Assembly: GCF_033568475.1 (NCBI RefSeq)
Contig: NC_133123.1
Location: 17,284,622 to 17,348,621 of the forward strand
DNA length: 64,000 nt
Source of the DNA: Henckelia pumila
Lineage: Eukaryota > Streptophyta > Magnoliopsida > Lamiales > Gesneriaceae
Direction of reading: 5' to 3'
The position numbers and the translations under genes are program-made. Below the pieces are notes generated by a model. The model had not been told where the DNA came from. It worked only from the letters and a program-made list of their open reading frames with translations, and did not search any database. Shown here piece by piece: positions 35,261 to 45,359 of this stretch (position 1 is the first letter of the stretch; every line of letters starts with the position of its first letter).

Positions 35261-35425
35261 AGAATGACTCATGTTAACATGAGGGAGAGATTACGTGGCT
35301 GCACTCTTTTTTTCTTACTATGGTTTTTATCCCACTGAGTTTTTTCTAGGAAGGTTTTTAACGAGGCAATATAAAACACGTAATGAAGATAGTCATCATA
35401 TCACGATCATCATCACAAGGAGGAG

Positions 35426-35702
35426 TGTTGAAAAATATATTATTATAATTATTATGTTAAATATTAAATATTGAATGTTGAATATTGAGTTATAAAATGT
35501 GGAAAATTAGTGTGTGATGATGTAGATGATGATGTATTAATTTTTGGACTAATCTCAAAAGTAGATCTATAAAAAATAGGTCTTCATTTGTGATGAAAAA
35601 TACAATTGAGTTGCGAGAAAAATATTATAAAGTGTAGAGTTTGATATATTTTGAGTTTTGAAGTTTTTACTTTTTATCATAAATTTTTACTTTTTCACAA
35701 CA
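35426..35702 (+). mobile_element. 3' LTR (277 bp) of the 30-kb Copia element
   Basis: Aligns with 30011-30285 throughout, with scattered substitutions and small indels (for example fewer GAATGTT repeats and an extra AAAAA near 35570). The visible divergence is greater than in the 42-kb Copia or the Athila-like element, so this is the older insertion. Confidence 0.9.
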
Positions 35703-36431
35703 TATTAAAGTGGGAAATAAGAAGACACCAAATTTGAGACCTAGCTACTATAGCTAGTAGTATTTAATAATAATACGTAACACACTTATGAGTTATATAT
35801 ATATATATATTATATATTTTATCAAAGTTACATTTATATTTTAGTTGCTTAAAAGATTTGCAATTGTATTTTTGAAATAACCAAAGAAACTAAAAAGATG
35901 GAATGAAGAATATAACTGAAAAAATTTATAATTAATATAAGTTAAAGCAATTGATAAATCAACAGATAAGTGTAAAGTATTGCAATTGCCTTTCAAAATC
36001 TTATAAATTATATCATAAACAAAGACGAAAATTATTTTCATTTACTGTGGGAAAAGTACAAGAATCGTATGAACCTGAAAGTGCTTCTGCTTATTTTGTA
36101 CCAGGCAAATACAAAAACAAAGTGAAACATTTCTAAACAAAAACTTGACCCTGTGTATACAATTGCATATAAATTTTCACGTATTATTTACCCAGAGGAC
36201 CGAAACCGATTAGATATCGGAAGAATTCTTCAGCCACAGTACACTGTTGCCATGCTCAATTACCTGTTTATACGTGCGATTTACGCCTGGACGCAGAACT
36301 CCAGGTTGCAGAACAGTCGGAAAAGGCCATTTGAGCACATAAGAACAGCCCCAAGATCAGATAAAATCACCATCATAATGATAGCAAGAATTAGGGGGCG
36401 TTGTCATGTTAGTACGTTCAAGCACATGAAA
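35703..36431. other. Intergenic DNA and probable SHMT 3' UTR
   Basis: The region next to 36432 is the likely 3' UTR of the minus-strand SHMT gene. No other gene is supported. Confidence 0.5.
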
Positions 36432-39400
36432 TCATACATCGAATCCTGGCATGGCAAACTGGGCTGCAAAATTTTGTACTTGTGTCCGCAGCTCAACGAT
36501 TTCTTGGTTATTCTCAAGCTCCTTGAGAAAAGATTTAGGTAGTTTTGCATGTTCTCTCTGCACCAGACTTGCAATCTGTACAGCTCTTAGAAGGAATTCA
36601 GCCATCGTTTCAAAATCAGCCTCCACGCAACCTCTGGATGTCATTGCTGGTGTGCCTACAGAAACAAACACGAAAAACCATCATTAGTTCCGGCGAAAGA
36701 AAAGCGGATCACACCATTAGCTGAAGCCTAACTTATGTCATGCAGCGGGCCTTGGTAGGAAGGGCTTCGTATCCATCCTCAACTCGCAAAGATATCAACC
36801 CAAGTTGTAAGAGTGTCCATTAATTGAAGGTTACTTAATTAGTGTTACTGACACCTCTTTCCACAACTCAATATTGTTGGGTGGGGGATGGGGTATTGCA
36901 TGATATTAACTATCATTGACATACCGATTCTTACGCCTCCGAGGGTGATTTTGCCGTTGTCATCAAAGACTGTGACCTTGTTGAGAGTGATATGACATAA
37001 CTCACACACCGTCTCATAAGTTTTGCCTACAATCCACAATTTATAAAAGATTAATACATGATGTGGAGTCAAAGCACCAGTAGCAGAAGCTAGTAATTCA
37101 GAGACAATCTCCACACACCAACAACAATGCAACTGAATTTAAATGGCACAAGGAACATGTACTGATAAAGGAACTAATCGAAAAAGAGATCTTTTTTTTT
37201 TTAAAAAAAAAAGACAAATGTGGAACTCACAATTTTCCCAAAGAAGGAAATATGATCCAATACAAGGTACACAAGAACATAACAACAACACGATGTGGGA
37301 AGTCAAATGAAGAGAAATATGATTAAAACATGCTTAAAGACACATACCGGTCAATCCGAAATTTCTGAGATCCCAAAGCAGTAGGTGATTATCAGTTCCC
37401 CCAGTGACCAATCTACAATTTCTTCTCAATAAAGCCGCCCCTAAAGCCTGGGCATTTTTCTTCACTTGTTGCATGTACATCCTGTACTCAGGAGTAGCCA
37501 CTTGTTTCAAAGCAATTGCAAGGGCGGCAATATGATTATTGTGAGGCCCTCCTTGTAGAGCTGGGAAAACAGCGAAGTTCACCTTTTCCTCAAAATCATA
37601 CCTGTCACTGCCATCACCTTGATTCAAAGGCGTGTCTTTCTTCCTCAGTTTTGGCCCCTTTCGGTAGAAAATAATTCCTCCCCTAGGACCACGGAGACTT
37701 TTGTGGGTTGTTGAGGTGACAATATCACAATATTCAAATGGACTAGCACACTCCTGCATATTTACGATCATAGCACTGGTTAAAATCAAGTTATTATGCC
37801 CAATAAACAACAGTGGTTGAGTAGCAAGAAAGAGATTTGACATGGAGAAAGGACAGCAAATGGGCTGGTTAGGCTATCATCAATATAAAGCCCAAAAATA
37901 ACTCATCCACGCAGCCAATTTCAACCAACAGAATCGATCAACAATACATCTAGGACAAAGAAACCAGTGCACAAAGAACAATTAATTACATATAGCATAT
38001 TACGGTATGTGATCCAGGACACTACTCCAAGTACAAACAGCTCCAACTCAGCCATAAAGCAAGACAGTATGGATACAGAAAAGAAGAAACTAACTTTGTT
38101 TGGTTAGTAGAACAAACTACACACATTAAACCAGGGTTCTTGCGTATAGAAACCCACGTCAATCCAAACCACAGCTTGTTAAAATTATATGCAATTGAAA
38201 CTCAACAGGGTTGGCAGTGTGGAGAAAAAGCTCAACAACGGAATAATATAACACTATCATCAGACGTGAATGAAATAAATAAACAGGTTCTTATAGGGGC
38301 TGACAATAGTATCAAGGAAGGAGCATCAGATGTGAACGAAATAAATAAAAAGGTTCTTATAGCAGCTGAAGATAGGATAAAGGAAAAGTGCTCAAGTCAA
38401 AGTTAACCAAACCCCATGAAGGACTACCACTTGCACAATGAACGATAGCAAGATGTTTCTTGCCGGCTACATTGAATTTTGCTTTGCACAAGGAGCACTT
38501 ACAAGAATACGCAGAATTCTCAAGTGAGTAAAAACTCCGCTGCAAGATTAAGATCCAATAATATCACATGGATTGCAAGCATGCAATGGGCATAAAACTG
38601 ACATCAACCTTCAGAGTATATAATTTAGAATCGGAAGAATAAACAAGGTAAATGTGAAGACACAGACCAAATAAACATACATGACAACAAAGTATGGATA
38701 CAAGAAAAATTAAAATGTAAACCAAGCTCAAGAAATTTTAAGCGAGCCAATATCAATTCTAGTTTCAAAATCATAACAAGGGCATATGATTTTCACCTTG
38801 GCAGCAATAAGACCGCTAATCTGAGCCATGTCACATAACAAAACAGCTCCACAACTATCTGCAATCTGTCTAAACCTCGAGTAATCCCAATCCCGAGGAT
38901 AAGAACTCCCGCCACAAATCAATATCTTAGGCCGAAAATCAAGAACCCTTTCCTCAAGCTTCTCATAGTCTACATAACCTGTCTGCGGATTAACCTTATA
39001 CGGCAAACACTCAAAAAATATGGACGCCCCCGACACTTTCCTGCCATTTGGTAAAAAACACCCATGACTCGTGTTTCCCCCAGAAGGCGTATCCAATCCC
39101 ATGATTCTATCCCCCGGAAGCAAAAGCCCGGTATACACAGCGAAATTAGCTGACGTACAAGAATACGGCTGCACATTCACACCCCATGATTCAGAATCAA
39201 GATTAAACGCCGCCAAAGCTCGCTCGCAGCAGAGTTTTTCAATATCATCAATGTATTGGTTCCCACCATAATATCGCGCGCCAGGCATCCCTTCAGAGTA
39301 TTTATTAGTCAAGTGGCTCCCCAACGCCTCCAGTACAGCTCTACACACAAAATTCTCCGAGGCAATCAATTCGATCCCTTTGAATTGTCTATGCCTCTCC

Positions 39401-39825
39401 TTCTCCATAATTCCGAAAACATCCGGGTCTTCATCTCGCAAGCTCTGATTCCCCCAAGTTCTTACCGCAGTTCTACGAGTTTCAATCTCATTTGAAAAAG
39501 GCCTAGAGACGACTACTGAATCGCAGTCACGTTTACGCTTCAAGGTCATGGAATGACCCAAGATACGAAACTCCTCGTGGTCCCCGTCACCGTCTTCAAG
39601 ATGGTTGCTTTCACTGGAATTGTTCTCGTCTCTTTTAGCCAGTCCCTTAGTTGCAGTATGATCGACGGCAGCGAATCCAAGAAAATTCCTGACCCTCGAA
39701 CCGTTTATAGATTCACCGGAATTTTTCGAGCCCCGTCTACAATCCACCTGTTCTGCCGTCCCTGAGACGTGAGATAGCAATCCCAGCGTAACACCGTTGT
39801 CTGCCGGACGCTGAGTCAAATCCAT
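36432..39825 (-). CDS. SHM7-like: Serine hydroxymethyltransferase, SHM6/SHM7 class, four exons
   Basis: PLP enzyme family interconverting serine plus tetrahydrofolate with glycine plus methylene-tetrahydrofolate. Exons (minus): 39825-38797, 37753-37348, 37026-36925, 36655-36432; donors GTGAAA, GTATGT, GTATGT; acceptors all end in AG; frame is kept, 586 residues. The catalytic fold begins about residue 115 ([27 protein letters not shown]) and has the cofactor motif [13 protein letters not shown] with Lys361, then PGGV-like LGGVRIG and the C-terminal TPAMTSRGC. Residues 1-110 are an acidic, low-complexity extension with a basic KRKRD at 96-100, as in Arabidopsis SHM6/SHM7 rather than the mitochondrial or cytosolic enzymes. 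No transit peptide is evident. The start at 39825 (MDLTQ) was preferred over an in-frame ATG at 39855, whose ten added residues are hydrophobic and not family-like. Confidence 0.92.
38263..38394 (+). repeat. 66-bp tandem duplication in SHMT intron 1
   Basis: Two copies, starting at 38263 and 38329, share GA(C/T)GTGAA(T/C)GAAATAAATAAA and GGTTCTTATAG. On the plus strand both are open in the same frame because the period is a multiple of three. The intron spans 37754-38796. Confidence 0.75.
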
Positions 39826-40564
39826 TACCAAAACATAAAAGTAGCAAAATAGCAAAGCATATACGTGGGTTATGTTTCAAATCGAAGCACAACAACGAAA
39901 AGGAAGCCAAAAAAAAAAAAGAAAGGCGAAGAATCATCAACAGAGTCGACAGCAACACGAACTGCAACGGCTGCGGACGGCGGAGGCGACAGCTGGAAAT
40001 TCCATAGAAATTAATGAAAATGGGATTTGTTAGAAGTATAGAGATTTCGTGGAAAAGAGGGAGCTGTTGCAAACAAAACAAGCTAGGGTGAAATGTGGTG
40101 AGATTGAGATTTTATACTACGAGTCTCAACTCTCAAACTCCCCGGGTGACAATGAATGGCGACAGATAAATGAGGCGGATGAATCTGGACGGTTTTAGCG
40201 GACAGGGGGGCGATCGTCTGAATTTCTTCTCTTAGACATAGTTGGTCCTAACAATTTTTTTCATTAAAATAGTCGTATGTTAAATTGCTGTTAAATAATT
40301 TCTTATTTTATTATTTTATATCTCTACTATATCATCAATAATAATTATTGTCATCAGAATTAAACATTATATATATATATATATAAGTACTTTAATGGTC
40401 AAAAAATTTACATAAAAAACTCACTACAATAAAAATACATTTTATAATGAATCTGCATACAAACGATGACTTTAAGCTGAATAAATACACATGGCTCGTG
40501 GTGTTCTCAAATATTTAGTAATTTAAAAACTATATAAAATATATAATCGAAAAAAGTCTCTTGT
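39826..40564. other. SHMT 5' UTR/promoter region and spacer
   Basis: 39826-40140 is the likely 5' leader and promoter of the minus-strand SHMT gene. Beyond this, AT-rich DNA with a (TA)n tract at 40370-40384. Confidence 0.45.
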
Positions 40565-41542
40565 AGGTATTATGGTGCGGTTTGGACTTTGGATGGTATT
40601 TTTATAAAATTCAAATCGAATTGTTATGCACGGTTTGGTTTCAAATATAATTTCTGATTACGGTTTTTCATATAAATGTAGATATGCGATTTAAGACGGT
40701 TTCAAACGGTTTTGGGCGGTTTAGCAATTTTTTAATGAAGAAGAAGTATCATCAAGCTAGTAGACAAAAAATACATAATATATGAATACAATAACATCAA
40801 CAAAAAATATAAATTGATATAAAAATATTTAATAAATTTAGAATATATTTTTGTTCATTTTGACATGAAATCATAAAGATTGTTTTTCAAATAAAAATGT
40901 ATAATAAAAAAATTCTGAATCATTAAAAAAATGATATAAAATAATATTTAAGTTTTTAAATCATGGAATCGCATAGCTCAAATTGAATGCTCCACCGAAA
41001 ATTACTTTCTAATTTCAAGGTATAATACATGCAAATAAATAAAGAAACTCTCAAAGGAAAATGTATAAAAATCTCCTCATATTTTGTCAACCCGCGAGAT
41101 TGAAAAAAAAAATATAAGAAAGGCAAAACAAAACATTTTTTGAAAAAGAAAATTGTAGATAATTTTTTTTAGTGATAATATAGTCTCTTTTTTCTATACA
41201 TAATTTTTGAATTTTTATCATTATTTATGATATTATAATTAGATATAAACATAGCTAGTAATGTTTAATTTGAATCACTCTATTGAATTTAAAATAAATT
41301 ATATAATAAATATTCATGATCATATTAATACATTATAAATAATTTTAAAACTATTTATTTATTTATTTATGCAATGCGGCCGGTGCGGTTTTCTTTTAAA
41401 ATTGCCACCAAACCATATTATGCGGTGAGGTTTGTTATATTTTTTTCAATCGCGGTTTTGGTCAAAAAAATTGAATATAGCGATGTGGTGCGGGTTCGAT
41501 TCGATCAGTTTGGGCGATTTTTATTAAATTTGATCAGCCCTA
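40565..41542. mobile_element. hAT-like TGCGGTTTGG element
   Basis: Left part: GTGCGGTTTGGACTTTGGATGG and repeated CGGTTT blocks. Right part in inverse: GCCACCAAACCATATTATGCGG, GTGGTGCGGGTTCG, ending TTTGATCAGCCCTA, whose inverse TAGGGCTGATCAAA is a usual hAT-type terminus. Interior is AT-rich without a gene. Left terminus is diverged and no duplication was found. Confidence 0.45.
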
Positions 41543-41636
41543 CTCCTAGGGTTCCTCCGGAAGCTTATAAGTGAAAGTTGCCATCCTACAGTGCTGTAGG
41601 TTTTCTCGCCCGATCAAATTCTGATATTGATTTTGG

Positions 41637-42193
41637 GTGGTACTATATCCCATATTCTCATTCACGGATCTGAATGAGATTGCTCAACTTGTCATGGAAA
41701 TCAAATTATCTATTCCTGATTATCAAAAGATTACGCTAAAGGCGGATGATTTGAGACTGGGGGAAGAACATATAGCCACTTATCTTGTGGCAAGAGTGAT
41801 CGCGGAAAAGGCTGTGAACCGTGAAGCTTTCCGATCACAGATTCCCCGAATCATGCAACTGAAAAAAAGAGGAGTTGATATTGAATTCATGAGAGACAAT
41901 AGCTTCATCATAGACTTCTCATCGAAACTGGACAGGGCGTTGTGTGAAGGGCGACCATGGAACTTCTTCCAGGATTTGATCGTGATCAAGGAACTTCACG
42001 GTCTGGATGATCCATAATCCATAAATTAAGACGAGATCTCGATATAGGTTCAGTGCCATAACGTTTGTTTTTTTCTAAATAAGAGCACACTTGGGAAAAT
42101 AGGGTCACATATTGGTGTAGTGAAGGAATTGGACGAGGGTGAGAGCTAGCGCCACTTATCTAGGCCGTTATGTGTGCATCAAGGTTCGAATAT
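41637..42193 (+). pseudogene. LINE-ORF1-like DUF4283 relic, first half
   Basis: A 126-codon open frame (41637-42017) carries the DUF4283-type signature FSSKLDRALCEGRPWNFFQDLIVIKEL, as found at the start of plant LINE ORF1-like proteins. After the stop, weak continuation can be followed to 42193 (YLGRYVCIKVRI). Here a Copia element inserted; the reading resumes at 49249 with YITKTLKKFVRVG. Together they resemble the RVRVDVTKPLKR core that precedes the CCHC knuckle in this family. Stops and missing pieces make it a pseudogene. No endonuclease or reverse transcriptase of a LINE is visible. Confidence 0.75.
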
Positions 42194-42885
42194 TGTGAAG
42201 TAATGTCTGATATATTGGGCTTAAGAACTCAATGGCTAGATCTTTGGACTTTGTCTATTTCATGTTAGTTTGGGCTTTGGACTGAAACAAATTACATGGC
42301 CAATAATTCTGTCAAGCCCAAGTCCAAAACAACAGTCAATGAGAGTCGGTGACTTCTAGCCGTTGAGGTTAACAGTCTGTGCAACAAACTTAAAAGGGAA
42401 TTGTTGTTACAGTTATATTCAATCCATTCATTTGAGTTATTCGATCAATCTCTTCACAAGAAAAGAATCACGAAGACATCAGAAACAGAGAGAAGAAATG
42501 ATCGACATAGAGAAAGAAAGAACAAGGCATCCAAAAGAGGGATTTCAAAGACTCTGTAACCCGTTCTTAGTTCTTGATTCTCATTCGTGTATTAAAGCTT
42601 TCTTATTTGTATTCTGATGGTATCGTGGATTTACTTGTATCTGGATTGTTGGGGTTATATCACTAAGAAAGGTCTCCCGTGGATGTAGGATGGTTGATAG
42701 CCGAACCACGTAATTCCGGTGTCGTTTAAATTCTTGCATTCGATTTTAGTATTGCTGGTTAATTCGATTCTTTTGCTGGATTTGATGAGTGATCTATTGG
42801 ATAATAACTTGTGATTATTACTTGTGCGATTTGTCATTGAGTGGAGTCGTGTTCTTGGAGTTGTGAATTACATTAAATTATAACA
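42194..42885 (+). mobile_element. 5' LTR of the 42-kb Copia element
   Basis: Starts TGTGAAGTAATGTCTGAT and ends ATTATAACA. In the first 190 bp I count about six differences from the 3' LTR. The primer site follows directly. Confidence 0.93.
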
Positions 42886-42886
42886 G

Positions 42887-42904
42887 TGGCGCCGTCCGTG
42901 GGAA
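42887..42904 (+). promoter_or_regulatory. Primer-binding site of the 42-kb Copia element
   Basis: TGGCGCCGTCCGTGGGAA begins one base after the LTR end. It is a tRNA 3'-end complement of the TGGCGCC type; I did not assign the tRNA. Confidence 0.75.
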
Positions 42905-42915
42905 TCATAGATTCA

Positions 42916-45332
42916 ATGGGATTGATGAAGTTCGATATAGTGAAGTTCACGGGCAAGAACGACTTTGCCCTATGGAGAATCAAGATGAAAGCAATTCTGG
43001 TTCAGCAAGGGCTTGGAGAAGCACTGAAATCCAAGGAAGAAATGTCATTGATAAGTGCATTTTGTATGCATTAGTTTGTGACATTTTTATATATAATTTT
43101 GTGTGCATTCATATTGTTTTTATGTGTTTTTATGTGTTTTAGTTCATGTATGTGTATTTCACTCCTCCGCTTAATTTTTTAGGAAAATGGATTTTTAAAG
43201 AGTTAATTACGGAGCAGCCTTGATCTAAAAATCATATTTAATTTTAGAGAGATTAAAATCCGATCTCCACCGTTCAGAATGAAGTTCAAGGTGTTTTGAA
43301 GCTACAGTCCAAATTTCAGGTCAATCCGACGTCTAGAACTCAAGATATGAATTTTTCAAAATCGTCGCTCGGAGCAGGTTGAAGGTTGCGCTGATGGTGA
43401 GAGTTGTTGCGCGTTTGCACAACAATAGGCGCAAACAAACATGGAGAAGGCGCAATCGCGCATCAAGGATTGTGTTTGGCACTAAAGAGATGAGTTCAGC
43501 GCTTGACAAGGCGCAATCGCGCAAGTTGGGAAGAAATTAGCGCAAATATGTTGCGCTATCGCGCAGATTTAGGAATTAGAAGACGCGCGCGCGCGAGGGC
43601 CATAGTGCGCGCGAGCGCAGTACAAAATTTCAGAAAATTTAATGAAGACACGCGCGAGCGCGAGAGACGTGAGGCCACTGGTTTCTAAAGCTGCGCGCGC
43701 GCGAGGTCTTTTTCAGGCGCGCGCGCGTGTCGCAAAGAAAAAATTTCCGAGAAAAAATATTATTTTGCAAGGAATTTAATTATTACGGGATTCGGGCACT
43801 ATAAATAGAAAATCTTAATTAATTTTAAGGGTTCCAGAATTTCAACGGAGAAGAGGAGGTGGCTACTGCTACCAGTCTTGGGAGAGAAGATTTCTCTTTT
43901 CTTTTCTTCTTCTTATTTTTATTTTTGAATTATTATTTTTAATTATTGAGTAGTTTATTTTTAACCAAGACGGCGTGATTGGGCCGAACAAATTTATGTA
44001 GAAAACTTGGATGTTTGTTTGGGATTTTTTAGAGTTGATTTTATTTTATTGATTGTCAGATTTATATTTGTCTTGTGAATAGTCTGATCAACTGTTTGCT
44101 TGTATGTTAATCAATTCCAAATCGACAGAGGAGGTTTTGATTTTGATCACTCTGATAATTAACATATTGTAAAACCGACTAGAAATAGAATTCGGTTTCA
44201 GTGTGCGGTTTAGGTGTAAACTGAATTTTCACAAATATTTAATGCATTCAAATTTGATTAGAATTACGAAAGATTAGTTCATCAATAATTGAATAGGTTT
44301 GATTGTTCTAGAAATAGACCTTTGAACAAATTAGGAGAAATCCCGTGAATTAAAATTAAATCTGAGTCCTGAATCGACTACATGTTACAAGATTTGTTTG
44401 GTACCTACGTGTGTCTTGGTTGTCTTTATTTTAATTATTTTTATCTTTAGTTATTTTTATTCGTATTTCTTAAGCAGTTTTTATTTTATATTCTTATTTT
44501 ATTTAATTCAAAATATTTTCTATTATTTTGTCTAGATTAAGTAAAATAATTAAATCTTGAGAATTGACAACAGTCCCTGTGAGATCAATACTTGGACTCT
44601 CAGTCCACTTTACTATTACTTGACCTGGTGCGCTTGCCAGTAGATTTTTATCAAACCGATTTAGCCGGTCAGTCATCTTCCTCAAATGAAAAGGAACGGG
44701 CTGAGATACTGGAGAAGGCTCAATGTGCTATTATCTTGTGTCTTGGGGACAAGCCATTGAGGGAAGTCTCTAGGGAACAGTCAGCCTGTGCAATGTGGCT
44801 TAAGCTCGAAAGCATTTATATGACTAAGTCACTTGCAAACAGGCTCTATATGAAGCAGCGGCTATACTCATTTAGGTTTCAAGAAGGGAAAAGTATTGAG
44901 GATCAGATAAAGGAATTCATCAAGATTCTTGATGATCTGGAAAACGTTGAAGTGAAACTCGAAGATGAGGACAAAGCACTTATACTACTCAATGTGTTAC
45001 CTAAATCTTATGAAAACTTCAAGGATGCCATGTTGTATGGTAGAGACCAGTCCATATCTTTGGATGAAGTCCAGTCAGCAATTCAATCGAAAGAATTGCA
45101 AACGAAGATCCAAGCTAATGGTGAACCTCTGAGTGAAATCTTGAATATAAGGGGAAGGCCAGATAAGAGGACACAAAGCTCTCATAAAACCAGAGCTCGT
45201 TCCAAGAGTAAACCAAAGTATAAGTGTTTTATATGTCACAAAGAGGGACATTTCAAAAGAGACTGCCCTGAAAAGAAGAAGAGATTCTTTGAGAAACCTA
45301 AAGACAATGCAGGGGCGGCTGTTGTAACATAG
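42916..45332 (+). pseudogene. Gag of the 42-kb Copia element, split by a solo LTR
   Basis: The N-terminal 43 codons or so (from ATG 42916: KFTGKNDFALWRIKMKAIL) are the Copia Gag start with its conserved W. At 43048 the frame is broken by a solo LTR and resumes at 44677 with SSSNEKERAEILEKAQ, in the same frame once LTR and one GTCAT copy are removed. Then come the UBN2-type core (AMWLKLESIYMTKSLANRLYMKQRLYSF) and a CCHC knuckle CFICHKEGHFKRDCPEK near 45225. The piece after the solo LTR is open to 45332. Confidence 0.9.
43049..44671 (+). mobile_element. Solo LTR (1623 bp), Athila-like, in the Copia gag
   Basis: Begins TGATAAGTGCATTTTGTATG and ends TTAGCCGGTCA. The five bases GTCAT flank both sides (43044-43048 and 44672-44676), a perfect duplication. 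The start and the block AATCCGACGTCTAGAACTCAAG resemble the LTRs at 56432 and 62413, so it is a related but different family. No internal region is present, so the rest was lost by LTR-LTR recombination. A GCGCGCGCG-rich stretch lies at 43560-43730. Confidence 0.88.
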
Positions 45333-45359
45333 GGTTATGACAGTGCTGAGATTCTTGTA

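Larger units (their letters stand above)
30011..35702 (+). mobile_element. Complete, decayed Ty1/Copia element (5.7 kb)
   Basis: Bounded by two direct LTRs (30011-30285 and 35426-35702) with TG/CA ends. Order inside is leader with tandem repeats, Gag remnant, protease, integrase, reverse transcriptase, RNase H, then a purine tract (CACAAGGAGGAG) just before the 3' LTR. Integrase before reverse transcriptase makes it Copia. Flanks are TATAT and TATTA, so the expected 5-bp duplication is imperfect. Several stops and frameshifts make it non-autonomous now. Confidence 0.92.

Noticed and set aside
38140-38406. 88-codon plus-strand frame in SHMT intron 1 as a gene
   Set aside because: No family resemblance and mostly non-synonymous change between its repeats; kept only as a finding.
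43503-43688. Arg-rich frame in the solo LTR
   Set aside because: Product of the GCGCGCGAG repeat, not a coding region.
44653-44653. Ending the solo LTR at the TTATCA that mirrors its TGATAA start
   Set aside because: That end gives no target duplication; ending 18 bases later gives a perfect GTCAT duplication and restores the gag frame.
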